Shown here: in pieces, positions 1 to 9,286 of the stretch
How the letters are laid out: each line of letters begins with the position of its first letter
Numbering within the stretch: position 1 is the stretch's first letter
From: Streptomyces sp. NBC_01439
Lineage (GTDB): Bacteria; Actinomycetota; Actinomycetes; Streptomycetales; Streptomycetaceae
Length of the DNA: 64,000 nucleotides
Assembly (NCBI RefSeq): GCF_036227605.1
Contig: NZ_CP109487.1
Coordinates: 806,001 to 870,000 of the forward strand
Direction of reading: 5' to 3'
Notes under the pieces: model-generated
Databases searched by the model: none
What the model was told of the DNA's origin: nothing
What the model saw: the letters and a program-made list of their open reading frames with translations, nothing else
Position numbers and translations under genes: made by a program

Positions 1-9
1 TGCGCGGCG

Positions 10-501
10 GTGCCGAGTGCGGTGCTGGACGGGCCGGTGAGTCATGCGATCAGCCGGGTCTCCCGGCTCCACCGGATCGCGGCGGGCCGGGTCCTGCGGA
101 ACCTGGGGCTGCACCCGGGGCAGGAGTTCCTGATGATGCACCTCTGGGACAGCGGGGCCGTGCGCCAGTCCGAGCTGATCAAGGCGCTCGGCCTCGACCC
201 CTCGACGGTGACCAAGATGCTCCAGCGCCTCGAGCTCTCCGGCCATGTGCGGCGCAGCCCGGACCCCGCGGACCGTCGGGCCTCCCTGGTCGAGGCGACC
301 GAGGCCAGCCGCGGGCTCCTGGTCGAGGTCCGCAGGGCATGGGGGGAACTGGAACGCCAGACCCTGGACGACCTGGACGCCGCCGAACGCACCGAACTGG
401 CCCGCCTCCTGGGCAAGGTCGAGGCCACCTTGTGCACGGAGCTCGCCCGCGCCTTCGGTGCGGAGTGCGACGCCACCGACAAGGGCCCGGGCGGCTGTTA
501 G
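10..501 (+). CDS. MarR family transcriptional regulator
   Basis: A 163-aa winged helix-turn-helix regulator of the MarR family, which bind DNA as dimers and usually repress stress, efflux or catabolic genes. The central segment around residues 45-100 shows the family pattern: the recognition-helix region LGLDPSTVTKMLQRLE followed by the wing with DPADRRASLVE. The flanking helices would form the dimer interface. The GTG at base 10 is the first usable start, but only nine bases of upstream sequence are in the window, so the ribosome binding site cannot be judged and the true start could lie outside. A GC hairpin overlaps the stop codon. The target genes are unknown. Confidence 0.85.
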   Translation: MPSAVLDGPVSHAISRVSRLHRIAAGRVLRNLGLHPGQEFLMMHLWDSGAVRQSELIKALGLDPSTVTKMLQRLELSGHVRRSPDPADRRASLVEATEASRGLLVEVRRAWGELERQTLDDLDAAERTELARLLGKVEATLCTELARAFGAECDATDKGPGGC

Positions 502-508
502 GCCGCCC
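489..508 (+). terminator. Hairpin overlapping the MarR stop codon
   Basis: GGGCGGC and GCCGCCC form a perfect 7-bp stem around a 6-base loop that contains the stop codon. There is no clear U-tract, which is common for actinomycete terminators. It is probably a weak transcription terminator. Confidence 0.35.
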
Positions 509-646
509 CTTCCGCACCGCTCGCGACCCGCCTTCCCGCATCCGCGCACTCAGTGGGCGATCTTGTCCGGTTTGACAGAGAATCGCCATGAGACACCCTC
601 ACCCGATGTCGGCATGCGCGGATCGACGGTCCGAAGGTCGTGGGAC

Positions 647-964
647 ATGGCACCTGCAACGCTCCAGGGCGCGGAACGGACCGAGGCTTCCCCAGCCATG
701 GAAGATCCCGGGGCACGGACGACGGAACGGTGGTCACCCACCCGGGAGGAACTCGCGTCCGTCCGGACCACTGTGGCCCGGTTGAGGGCCGCCTACCCCT
801 CGGTCGATGCGGACACCGTCGAGGCGACGGTCAAGGCGGCGTACGACTCGTACCGGCAGGCCAGGGTCAGGAAGTACGTCCCGATCCTCGCCGAACGCCG
901 GTCCCGGAAGGCGCTCGCCGTCGTCGTCGGGAGCACCCCGGACGTGCTGGGGGACGCGCCGTGA
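647..964 (+). CDS. Three-helix bundle dimerization domain protein (DUF3562-like)
   Basis: A small protein of about 105 aa. Its C-terminal half (from about residue 33) resembles the three-helix bundle dimerization domain found in short actinobacterial proteins: a PTREEL helix, then a stretch ending in YPSVDADTVEATVKAAY, then a basic helix RVRKYVPILAERRSR. No enzymatic motif is visible. The start is uncertain: ATG at 614, 647 and 698 are all in frame and none has a strong Shine-Dalgarno sequence; 647 was chosen as a compromise. It lies 40 bp upstream of the PPK2 gene on the same strand and is probably cotranscribed with it. Confidence 0.6.
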   Translation: MAPATLQGAERTEASPAMEDPGARTTERWSPTREELASVRTTVARLRAAYPSVDADTVEATVKAAYDSYRQARVRKYVPILAERRSRKALAVVVGSTPDVLGDAP

Positions 965-1004
965 CCGCGGTGACCGCCGTGGGCCAGGAAGGGGGCGAGC
1001 GCTG

Positions 1005-1988
1005 ATGTCCGACGAGAGGGCCGAACGCATCGCGGACTTCATCGAGCCGCTACGGGTACGACCGGGGTCGAAGGTGCGTCTGGAACGGGACTTCGATCCC
1101 CGCTACAAGGCCGGCATGAAGAAGCGGGACGGGACCGAACTGCTGCGGACCGGGGTGTCACTGCTCGCCGAGTACCAGGAGCGGCTGGCCGCCCAGGACA
1201 CCTACGGCGTGGTCCTCGCCCTCCAGGCACTCGACGCCGGAGGCAAGGACGGGACGATCCGCCACGTGATGAGCGGCGTCAATCCCCAGGGCGTACGGGT
1301 CAGCAGCTTCAAGGTGCCCTCCTCCGAGGAGCTCGACCACGACTACCTGTGGCGCTACGCCCGGCGACTGCCCGAACGGGGCGAAATCGCCATCTTCAAC
1401 CGCTCGCACTACGAGGAGGTCCTCGTCGTGCGCGTCCACCCCGAGGTCCTCCTCCGGCAGAAACTGCCGGAGCACGTGCTCGGACCGGACATCTGGGACC
1501 GGCGCTACCGGGAGATCAACCGTTGGGAGCACTACCTCACGGACAACGGGTTCAAGGTGTTGAAGATCTTCCTGAACCTGTCCAAGGAGGAGCAGCGCAC
1601 CCGCTTCCTGAAGCGGATCGACCTGCCGGAGAAGAACTGGAAGTTCTCCGCCGCCGACGTGCGGGAGCGGCGCCGGTGGGACGAGTACCAGCACGCGTTC
1701 TCCGAGATGCTGTCGGCGACGAGCACGAAGTGGGCACCGTGGTACGTCGTGCCGGCGGACCGGAAGTGGTTCGCGCGGATCTGTGCGGCGGCGGTCCTCG
1801 CGCACACCCTGATGGACATCGATCCGCAGTACCCCGACGTGGGTGAGGAGGCCCGCAAGGACCTCCTCGTCACGAAGCGGAGCCTGGAGCGGGAGGCTCC
1901 GGCCGGCGCCCCGGCCGATCCGTACGCCGCCCGGCACGGCGAGCCGAAGAGCAAGTCGAAGAGCAGGCCGAAGAAGAAGCGTGGCTAG
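1005..1988 (+). CDS. PPK2 family polyphosphate:nucleotide phosphotransferase
   Basis: A 327-aa cytosolic enzyme of the polyphosphate kinase 2 family, which moves phosphate between polyphosphate and nucleoside mono- or diphosphates. The Walker A-like loop LDAGGKDGTI lies near residue 74 and the Walker B-like region with FNRSHYEEVLVVRVHPE near residue 131. The NRSHYE form fits the PPK2 subgroup acting on AMP/ADP (TIGR03709-like) better than class I enzymes; this is an inference from the motif. The C-terminus is a lysine-rich tail (KSKSKSRPKKKRG). The ATG at 1005 follows a GGGGG-rich ribosome site. Neighbouring transport and stress-type genes suggest a role in energy or phosphate stress. Confidence 0.9.
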   Translation: MSDERAERIADFIEPLRVRPGSKVRLERDFDPRYKAGMKKRDGTELLRTGVSLLAEYQERLAAQDTYGVVLALQALDAGGKDGTIRHVMSGVNPQGVRVSSFKVPSSEELDHDYLWRYARRLPERGEIAIFNRSHYEEVLVVRVHPEVLLRQKLPEHVLGPDIWDRRYREINRWEHYLTDNGFKVLKIFLNLSKEEQRTRFLKRIDLPEKNWKFSAADVRERRRWDEYQHAFSEMLSATSTKWAPWYVVPADRKWFARICAAAVLAHTLMDIDPQYPDVGEEARKDLLVTKRSLEREAPAGAPADPYAARHGEPKSKSKSRPKKKRG

Positions 1989-2051
1989 CGGCCCTCGGAC
2001 GGCGCGCGGCCGGACCGGACGCGTCCGCGGCCGCGGATCGGAGGCACAACC

Positions 2052-4775
2052 ATGACGGTGCGGTCGGATTCCGTGGCGGAACAGCCGCGGGCTGGCGGGG
2101 ACGGCTGGTACGCGCGCTCCCCCCAGGAGGTCGTGGCGGCGTTCGGTGTCGATCCCGCGGCCGGCCTGTCCGCGGCGAAGGCCGCGGAACTCCTGGCTTC
2201 GCACGGCCCGAACGCCCTGCCCGAGGAGCAGCGGACGCCGGCCTGGCGCCGCTTCCTCGCCCAGTACCGCAGTTACATGCAGATCGTCCTGGTGGCCGCG
2301 GCGATCGTGTCGCTGGTCATCCAGGAGTGGACCACCGCGATCCTGCTGATCGTCCTGACGCTGCTGAACGCGGTCGTGGGCCTGCGTCAGGAGGGCAAGG
2401 CCGAGAGCGCCATGAACGCGCTGAAGTCGATGATGAAGGCGACGGCCCGGGTGCGCAGGGACGGCAGGGAGGCCGAGATCCCCGCCGAACAGCTGGTCGA
2501 CGGGGATGTCGTGCTCATTTCCGCCGGGGACCAGGTGCCGGCGGACGGACGTCTCATCGAGGCCAGCGCCCTGCAGATCGACGAGTCGGCCCTGACCGGT
2601 GAGAGCGTGCCCGCCGCGAAGGAGACCGGGCCGCTGCAGGGCAGCGGGCTGTCGCCCGGCGACCAGACCAACACGGCGTTCATGAACACCCCGGTCACCC
2701 ACGGCAGCGGCGTCATGATCGTCACCGCGACCGGTGCGGACACCGAGCTCGGCAAGATCTCCGGAATGTTGTCGGCCACCGAGAAGGAAGTGCCGCCGCT
2801 CACCAAGGAACTCGACCGGCTGACCCTGTGGATCACCGGCGCGGCGGGCCTCACCATGATCGTGATGTTCGCGCTGGGCCGCCAGCGGGACCAGGCCTGG
2901 GACGTCCTGTTCGTCAGCGCGGTCTCGCTGGCCATCGCGGCCATCCCCGAGGCCCTGCCGACCGTGACCCAGGCGATCCTGTCCGTCGGGAGCCTGAACC
3001 TGGCGAAGCGCAGCGCCATCGTCAAGGAACTGCCGTCGGTGGAGACGCTGGCGTTCACCTCCGCGATCAACTCGGACAAGACCGGCACCCTGACGATGAA
3101 CCAGATGACCGCCGTCGAAGTGCTGAGCCCCACCGACCGGTACACCGTGTCGGGCACGGGCTACGGACTGGAGGGCAAGGTCCACCACGCCGCCGGGTCC
3201 ACCGCGGGGATCGAGGACGCGATCCTGCCCTACGTGGTGGCCAGCGACGCCAAGCTGGTGGGCGGAGCGGTGGTGGGCGATCCGACCGAGGGTGCGCTGC
3301 TGGTGCTCGCGCACAAGGCCGGCCTGGACACCGACGCCACCCGGGACGCCCTCCCCCGGCTCGCCACCCTGCCGTTCGACCCCGAGTACAAGCTGATGGC
3401 CACCTTCCACCCGGCGGTCGACTCCTCCGGGCGGCCGGTCGTGCGCTGCTTCGTCAAAGGAGCGGCCCCCGCGGTGATGGCGCGGGCCACCACCGCGCTC
3501 GCGGCGGGCGAGACCGTCCCGTGGGACGCCGAGCTGCTGCGCCGGGCCGAGGAGCAGAGCGAGCGGATGGGCGGTGAGGGACGGCGGGTGATGGCCGCGG
3601 CCATGCGCGACCTGGACCCGGACGGCTTCGATCCCGAGGGCGACCTGCTCGCGTACGTCACCGAGCTGCGGATGACCAGTCTCGTCGGCATGGTCGATCC
3701 GCCCCGTGAGGAGGCCAAGGCCGCGGTGGCCGACGCGCAGGCCGCACACATCCGGGTCCGCCTGGTGACCGGTGACGACGTCACCACCGGGGCGGCGATC
3801 GCCCGGCAGATCGGGATCCCGGGCGAGGCCGTGCTCGGTTCCGATTTCTCCGCCATGAGCGAGGAGGAGCAGCTCGCCCGCATCGAGGGGATCGGTGTGG
3901 TGGGACGCGTCGCCCCGGAGCACAAGGTGCTGCTCGCGAACACGCTGAAGAAGAAGGGCGAGGTCGTGGCGATGACCGGGGACGGCGTCAACGACGCTCC
4001 CGCCATCAAGGCGGCCGACATCGGCATCGCCATGGGCAGCGGCACGGACGTGGCCAAGAACGCCGGACGCATGATCCTCTCCGACGACAACTTCGCCACC
4101 ATCGTCTACGCCGTCGAGCAGGGCCGGACGATCTACGACAACCTCACCAAGTACATCCGGTTCGTACTGCTCCTGCTGGTCACGTTCGTGCTGACGTTCC
4201 TCGGGGCGACCGTCTTCAACATCGCCGCCGGTGAGCCGTTCACCCCGCCGCAGGTGCTGTGGATCCACTTCGTCGTCAACGCCTCCTTCGGCTTCGCGCT
4301 CGGCTTCGACCGGGAGAGCGCCGGACTCATGCGGCGCCGGCCGCGTCCGCGCGGGGAATCGGTGCTCACCCGTCCCGTGCTGGTCACGGTCGGGCTCGGC
4401 GGGCTGGCGATCACCGTCCTGCTGCTCGGCCTGATCACGCTCGGCGAGAGCCACTTCGGCGACGTCGAGATCGGCCGGTCGATCGCGTTCACGGCCTTCG
4501 CCCTCTGCCTGATCGTGGCGGCGTTCGAATGCCGCAGCGAGACGGATTCCGTGCTGACGACCTCCACGTTCGACAGCAAGCAGATGAACTGGGTCGCCCT
4601 GGCCCAGCTCGTGCTCTCGGTGCTGGTGACCCAGACGGACGGCTTCCAGCGGGTCCTCGGGACGACCGACATCAACGCGCGGCAGTTCGGCTGGGCGCTG
4701 CTGGCCGCCGTCGTGCTCCTGATCCTGTGGGAGCTGGGCAAGCTCGTGGCCCGCCGCCGGCCCGGGGCCGCGTGA
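2052..4775 (+). CDS. P-type cation-transporting ATPase (P2 type)
   Basis: A 907-aa membrane pump of the P2 (Ca2+/H+-ATPase-like) group. Visible in order: an N-terminal cation-ATPase domain (LPEEQRTP), two membrane helices, the actuator motif LTGESVPA near residue 184, transmembrane segment 4 with AIPEALPTV, the phosphorylation motif SDKTGTLT near residue 345, a nucleotide-binding domain, the hinge MTGDGVNDAPAIKAADIGIA near residue 640, and C-terminal membrane helices. The segment 4 PEALP differs by one residue from the PEGLP of SERCA-type pumps, so the ion (Ca2+, Mn2+ or another) is not certain. A GGAGG ribosome site precedes the ATG. It is probably in an operon with the SulP gene 13 bp downstream. 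Confidence 0.9.
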   Translation: MTVRSDSVAEQPRAGGDGWYARSPQEVVAAFGVDPAAGLSAAKAAELLASHGPNALPEEQRTPAWRRFLAQYRSYMQIVLVAAAIVSLVIQEWTTAILLIVLTLLNAVVGLRQEGKAESAMNALKSMMKATARVRRDGREAEIPAEQLVDGDVVLISAGDQVPADGRLIEASALQIDESALTGESVPAAKETGPLQGSGLSPGDQTNTAFMNTPVTHGSGVMIVTATGADTELGKISGMLSATEKEVPPLTKELDRLTLWITGAAGLTMIVMFALGRQRDQAWDVLFVSAVSLAIAAIPEALPTVTQAILSVGSLNLAKRSAIVKELPSVETLAFTSAINSDKTGTLTMNQMTAVEVLSPTDRYTVSGTGYGLEGKVHHAAGSTAGIEDAILPYVVASDAKLVGGAVVGDPTEGALLVLAHKAGLDTDATRDALPRLATLPFDPEYKLMATFHPAVDSSGRPVVRCFVKGAAPAVMARATTALAAGETVPWDAELLRRAEEQSERMGGEGRRVMAAAMRDLDPDGFDPEGDLLAYVTELRMTSLVGMVDPPREEAKAAVADAQAAHIRVRLVTGDDVTTGAAIARQIGIPGEAVLGSDFSAMSEEEQLARIEGIGVVGRVAPEHKVLLANTLKKKGEVVAMTGDGVNDAPAIKAADIGIAMGSGTDVAKNAGRMILSDDNFATIVYAVEQGRTIYDNLTKYIRFVLLLLVTFVLTFLGATVFNIAAGEPFTPPQVLWIHFVVNASFGFALGFDRESAGLMRRRPRPRGESVLTRPVLVTVGLGGLAITVLLLGLITLGESHFGDVEIGRSIAFTAFALCLIVAAFECRSETDSVLTTSTFDSKQMNWVALAQLVLSVLVTQTDGFQRVLGTTDINARQFGWALLAAVVLLILWELGKLVARRRPGAA

Positions 4776-4788
4776 GGAAGGCCGGTCC

Positions 4789-6567
4789 GTGACCAGCCGG
4801 CGCGACGGCCCCGGGGTGCTCGCGCGCTTCCAGTCGGTTCCCGGGATCCGCGCGGCGAAGTCCTACCGGCGCGCGTGGCTGCCCAAGGACCTGGTCGCGG
4901 GAGTCGTGCTGACCACGCTGCTGGTGCCGCAGGGCATGGCCTACGCCGAGCTGGCGGGCCTGCCGGCCATCACCGGCCTGTACACGACGATCCTCTGCCT
5001 GCTCGGGTACGCGGTGTTCGGGCCGTCCCGGATCCTGGTGCTGGGCCCGGACTCCTCGCTGGGTCCGATGATCGCCGCCACCGTGCTGCCGCTGGTGGCG
5101 GCCGACGGGGATCCCGACCGGGCCGTCGCACTCGCGTCGATGCTCGCGGTCATGGTGGCGGCCATCATGATCCTGGCCTCGGTGGCGAAGCTCGGTTTCA
5201 TCGCCGACCTGATCTCCAAACCGACGATGATCGGCTACATGAACGGCCTGGCCCTGACCATTTTCATCGGCCAGCTCCCCAAACTGCTCGGCTTCAAGGT
5301 CGAGGCGGACAACCTGATCGGCGAGTGCGCCGGCCTCGTGCGGATGATCGCCGACGGGGCGACGGTACCGGCGGCGGCCGCCGTGGGCCTCGGCGGAATC
5401 GCTCTGATCCTGATCCTCCAGCGCTTTCTGCCGAAGGTTCCCGCGGTGCTCGTGATGGTGGTCCTGGCGATCGCCGCGGCCACCCTCTTCGACCTCGACG
5501 AGCACGGCGTCGGCCTGGTCGGCGTACTGCCCGAGGGATTCCCGCCGTTCACGCTCCCCGATGTGCGGCCCGCCGACCTCGCGCCGCTGCTCGGCGGTGC
5601 GCTGGGCATCGCCCTGGTGTCGCTGGCCGACACGATCTCCAACGCGTCCGCCTTCGCGGCCCGCGCCGGCCAGGAGGTCCGCGGCAACCAGGAGATGGCG
5701 GGCGTCGGTGCGGCCAACCTGGCGGCCGCCCTCTTCCAGGGCTTCCCCGTCAGCACCAGCGGCTCCCGGACGGCGGTGGCGGAGCGCGCGGGGGCCCGGA
5801 GCCAGCTCACCGGGGTCGTCGGGGCGGCGCTCATCGTCCTCATGCTCGTGCTGGCTCCGGGTCTGTTCCGCAACCTCCCCCAGCCGGCCCTCGCGGCCGT
5901 GGTCATCACCGCGTCGCTGTCCCTGGCCGACGTACCCGGAGCCGTACGGCTGTGGCGGCAGCGCCGGGCGGAGTTCCTGCTCTGCTTCGCGGCCTTCGCC
6001 GGCGTGGCCCTGCTCGGCGTGCTGCCCGGCATCGCCATCGCCGTGGGGCTGTCCGTACTCAACGTCTTCCGGCGGGCCTGGTGGCCGTACGACACCGTAC
6101 TGGGGAGGGTGCCGGGCCTGGAGGGCTACCACGATGTCCGTTCCTACCCCGGGGCCGAGCAACTGCCGGGCCTGGTGATCTACCGGTTCGACGCCCCGCT
6201 CTTCTTCGCCAACGCCAAGACCTTCCGGGACGAGGTCAGGCGGCTGGCCGGTGGCGCGGATCCGCGGCCGAGCTGGATCGTGGTCGCCGCGGAGCCCATG
6301 ACGGACGTGGACACCACCGCAGCCGACGTCCTGGAGGAGCTCGACGAGGCGCTCAACGCGGACGGTGTGCACCTGGTGTTCGCCGAGCTCAAGGACCCGG
6401 TGCGGCGCAAGATCGAGCGGTACGAACTCACCCGGACCATCGACCCCCGGCACTTCTTCCCCACCGTGGAGGCCGCGGTCGCCGCGTTCCGGCTGCGCAC
6501 CGGAGCCGAGTGGTCCGCACCGGGCCCCGACGGGACGGCCGGTCCCTCGTCCACCGGCCCGACATGA
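4789..6567 (+). CDS. SulP family inorganic anion transporter with STAS domain
   Basis: A 592-aa membrane transporter of the SulP/SLC26 family, which carries sulfate, bicarbonate or related anions by symport or exchange. The N-terminal family signature LLVPQGMAYAELAGLP begins near residue 44, a segment SLADTISNASAFAARAGQ lies near 280, and about ten to twelve hydrophobic helices follow one another to about residue 430. The C-terminus (about 455-570) is a STAS domain with the typical LVIYRFDAPLFFANA strand and TDVDTTAADVLEEL helix. The GTG start overlaps nothing and lies 13 bp after the P-type ATPase, so cotranscription is likely. The substrate cannot be read from the sequence. Confidence 0.9.
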   Translation: MTSRRDGPGVLARFQSVPGIRAAKSYRRAWLPKDLVAGVVLTTLLVPQGMAYAELAGLPAITGLYTTILCLLGYAVFGPSRILVLGPDSSLGPMIAATVLPLVAADGDPDRAVALASMLAVMVAAIMILASVAKLGFIADLISKPTMIGYMNGLALTIFIGQLPKLLGFKVEADNLIGECAGLVRMIADGATVPAAAAVGLGGIALILILQRFLPKVPAVLVMVVLAIAAATLFDLDEHGVGLVGVLPEGFPPFTLPDVRPADLAPLLGGALGIALVSLADTISNASAFAARAGQEVRGNQEMAGVGAANLAAALFQGFPVSTSGSRTAVAERAGARSQLTGVVGAALIVLMLVLAPGLFRNLPQPALAAVVITASLSLADVPGAVRLWRQRRAEFLLCFAAFAGVALLGVLPGIAIAVGLSVLNVFRRAWWPYDTVLGRVPGLEGYHDVRSYPGAEQLPGLVIYRFDAPLFFANAKTFRDEVRRLAGGADPRPSWIVVAAEPMTDVDTTAADVLEELDEALNADGVHLVFAELKDPVRRKIERYELTRTIDPRHFFPTVEAAVAAFRLRTGAEWSAPGPDGTAGPSSTGPT

Positions 6568-6610
6568 CGGCCCGCGCCCCGGATGGCACGAGCGACGCGG
6601 CGAGGGCACC

Positions 6611-8308
6611 ATGGCCGTGGAGGACGCCATGAGCAAGGACCCGCCGGGACCTCCCGCACAGGACGAGCCGGCCCGCGAGAACCGCCGGTGGCCCCGCCTG
6701 ACGCTGCCCGGCTGCTGGGGCGCGCTCCTCCTGGCCTGTGTGTCCTTCACCCCGTCGCTGCTCCCCCGCGGAGGCGTGCTCCAGGGCCTGGTCTGCGGCA
6801 TCAGCGCGGCCATCGGCTACGGGCTGGGCGTGGTCGCGGCCTCCGTGTGGCGCGCCTTCGCCGACCGGGAGGCGCGGATCCCCTCGCGCCGGTCGTGGCT
6901 CGTCCTGATCGTCAGCGCGGTCGTGCTCTTCGGCGTCTCGTTCGGCCTCGGCCAGTACTGGCAGCACGAGATCCGTCTGCTCATGGGAGTCAGCGACTAC
7001 AACGTCCTGTTCACCGTCGCCTGCCCGTTCGTCGCGGCCCTCGTCTTCCTGCTGCTGCTCCTGGCCGGGCGGGGGCTCCGGGCCCTGTACCACCGGGCCG
7101 CCGACCTGCTGGGGCGCTGGATCGGCAGACGGGCGGCGCGGGTGGTCGGCTGGCTCCTGGTGGCGGGCCTGGCGTGGGCCGCGTTCTCCGGGCTGCTGCT
7201 GAACGGCTTCGTGAACGCGTCCAACGAGGCCTTCTCGCTGCGCGACACGGAAACCCCGGAAGGAGTGCACCAGCCCACGTCGGCGCTGCGTTCGGGCGGG
7301 CCCGGCTCGCTGGTGCCGTGGGACTCGCTGGGCCGGGAGGGTCGGGCGTTCGCCGATGGCGGGCCGTCGGCCCAGGAGATCGGCGCGTTCACCCACCGTA
7401 CGGCGCAGGAGCCCGTCCGCGCCTACGCCGGACTGGAGACCTCCGACGACACGGAGACGCGCGCGGCCCGGGCGGTCGCGGACCTCGAACGGGCGGGCGG
7501 CTTCCAGCGCGAGAACCTGCTCGTGATGACCACGACGGGCAGTGGCTGGGTCGATCCCGCCGCCGTGGACTCGTTCGAGTACCTGGGGAACGGCGACTCG
7601 GCCACCGTGGCGATCCAGTACTCGTACCTGCCGTCGTGGATGTCGTACCTGGTGGACCAGTCCAAGGCGCGCGCGGCCGGCCGCGACCTCTTCGACGCGG
7701 TCTACGACAAGTGGTCCAAGCTGCCCCAGGACCAGCGCCCGCGCCTGTTCGTGGCGGGGGAGAGCCTGGGGTCGTTCGGCGGTGAGACGGCCTTCAGCGG
7801 GGAGGCCGACCTGCGCAACCGCACCGCCGGCACCGTGTTCGCCGGCCCGCCCAACTTCAACACGCTGTTCCGCGAGTTCAGCGACCACCGCGACGCGGGC
7901 AGCCCCGAGATCGAACCCGTCTACCGGGAAGGACGGACCGTCCGGTTCACCGACGACCCGGCCACCGGGACGCCTCCGGCGGACCGGCCGTGGGACGGCC
8001 CGCGGGTGCTCTACCTGATGCACCCGTCCGATCCGATCGTCTGGTGGAGCCCGAACCTGGCGCTCACCGAGCCCGACTGGATCGGGCAGCGGCCCGGCTC
8101 GGACGTGCTCGAAGCCATGGTCTGGATCCCGTTCGTGACCTTCTGGCAGGTCACCGCCGACCTGCCGTTCTCGACCGGCGTACCGGACGGCCACGGCCAC
8201 ACGTACAAGGCCGCGTACGTCGACGCCTGGAACGACATCATGCGGCCCGACGGATTCACCGCGCAGGACCTGAACCAGCTCAAGGACATCGTCTCGCCGA
8301 AGAGCTGA
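6611..8308 (+). CDS. Membrane alpha/beta-hydrolase family protein
   Basis: A 565-aa protein of the actinobacterial membrane-anchored alpha/beta-hydrolase type (Abhydrolase_9 with its N-terminal membrane domain). Four or so transmembrane helices occupy residues 35-210. The C-terminal extracytoplasmic domain contains the nucleophile-elbow-like motif FVAGESLGSFG (GESLG) near residue 384, and late motifs LMHPSDPIVWW and PDGHGHTY that could supply acid and histidine residues of the triad. The substrate is unknown. The start is the ATG at 6611 after a weak GAGGG; ATG 6629 is an alternative. It follows the SulP gene by 43 bp in the same direction. Confidence 0.8.
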   Translation: MAVEDAMSKDPPGPPAQDEPARENRRWPRLTLPGCWGALLLACVSFTPSLLPRGGVLQGLVCGISAAIGYGLGVVAASVWRAFADREARIPSRRSWLVLIVSAVVLFGVSFGLGQYWQHEIRLLMGVSDYNVLFTVACPFVAALVFLLLLLAGRGLRALYHRAADLLGRWIGRRAARVVGWLLVAGLAWAAFSGLLLNGFVNASNEAFSLRDTETPEGVHQPTSALRSGGPGSLVPWDSLGREGRAFADGGPSAQEIGAFTHRTAQEPVRAYAGLETSDDTETRAARAVADLERAGGFQRENLLVMTTTGSGWVDPAAVDSFEYLGNGDSATVAIQYSYLPSWMSYLVDQSKARAAGRDLFDAVYDKWSKLPQDQRPRLFVAGESLGSFGGETAFSGEADLRNRTAGTVFAGPPNFNTLFREFSDHRDAGSPEIEPVYREGRTVRFTDDPATGTPPADRPWDGPRVLYLMHPSDPIVWWSPNLALTEPDWIGQRPGSDVLEAMVWIPFVTFWQVTADLPFSTGVPDGHGHTYKAAYVDAWNDIMRPDGFTAQDLNQLKDIVSPKS

Positions 8309-8325
8309 GCCCACCCCACCGCCGG

Positions 8326-9063
8326 TCAGCGCAGCAGGTACCCGACGAGGTAGCCGAAGGCGTTGACCGCCCAGTGCAGGCCCATGGGAGCCAGCAGGCT
8401 GCCGCTGCGGCGGCGCAGTTCGCAGAACAGGACGCCGGCCGCCGCCGTGAACAGCACGGCGCCCAGCACCGCCCCGAACGCCGACTGGCCGACGACCGAG
8501 CCCACGGCCGGTTTCGCAGTCGCCAGGTGCAGCGACGGCAGCACGTGCCACAGCCCGAACAGCAGGCTCGACACGGCGGTCGCCCAGACCGCTCCGCGGA
8601 CGCGGTCCACGAGGCCGTAGAGCACGCCGCGGAAGGCGATCTCCTCCACCAGGACCGTGCCGACGGGTACCAGGACGAACACGCGGAGCAGCACCTCGCC
8701 GCCGTCCATCGCGTCGTACCGCCGGTCTTCGAACAGCCCCCTGGTGGCCGGCAGCAGGGCCCCGGCCAGGTAGACGACGCCGACCAGGCCGATCAGGACC
8801 AGCGCCCAACGGGCACCGCGGGCCAGCGTGCCCCGGGCCAGACCCGCGTCCGCGGGGGTGCCGCCGGCCCAGCGGAGCACGCCGAGCAGCAGGCCGCTGA
8901 CCACGACGGCCGTCACCGGGCCCCACGCACCGGTCCAGCGGTGCAGGACCAGGTTGGCGGCGCCGAGGACGACCACCGTGACCCCCACGGCCGGCCAGGT
9001 ACCGATGCGACGCGGGCGTCGATCGTGTCGCCGCCCGGCGTCATCGGCGGTGCTGCGGGGCAT
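8326..9063 (-). CDS. CPBP family intramembrane glutamic endopeptidase
   Basis: A 245-aa multi-pass membrane protein of the CAAX protease/bacteriocin-processing (CPBP, Abi) family. The family signature is clear: EEIAFRGVLYGLV near residue 140 supplies the catalytic glutamates, FGLWHVLPSLHL near 168 a histidine, and a third conserved segment with APMGLHWAVNAFGYLVG near the C-terminus. About six to seven hydrophobic helices are visible. Family members cleave membrane-associated peptides or prenylated proteins; the substrate here is not known. It stands alone, converging with the alpha/beta-hydrolase gene (17 bp between stops). Confidence 0.85.
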   Translation of the reverse strand: MPRSTADDAGRRHDRRPRRIGTWPAVGVTVVVLGAANLVLHRWTGAWGPVTAVVVSGLLLGVLRWAGGTPADAGLARGTLARGARWALVLIGLVGVVYLAGALLPATRGLFEDRRYDAMDGGEVLLRVFVLVPVGTVLVEEIAFRGVLYGLVDRVRGAVWATAVSSLLFGLWHVLPSLHLATAKPAVGSVVGQSAFGAVLGAVLFTAAAGVLFCELRRRSGSLLAPMGLHWAVNAFGYLVGYLLR

Positions 9064-9286
9064 GAGAACCCACCTCGGTCATGACGACAGGTCAGTCGCC
9101 CTCATCTTGCACCGTCGCCGCGGAACACGACGGCCGCAACCCCGGGGGGGCGCCGGCCCGCGGGGTCCTCACTGCCGTCCGTGCTCGTTCACCTGGTGTT
9201 GCGGTGCCGGAAAGTTCCGGCGTCCACAGTGGTCCGGTCGGTCCGGTCCACTCGGTGTCGGTCCACGGCGGACCAGGACCGCTGCC

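Noticed and set aside
1158..4454. 1098-codon open frame on the minus strand
   Set aside because: It lies antisense to the PPK2 and P-type ATPase genes; long empty antisense frames are normal in high-GC coding DNA and the translation is low-complexity D/G/H/R-rich.
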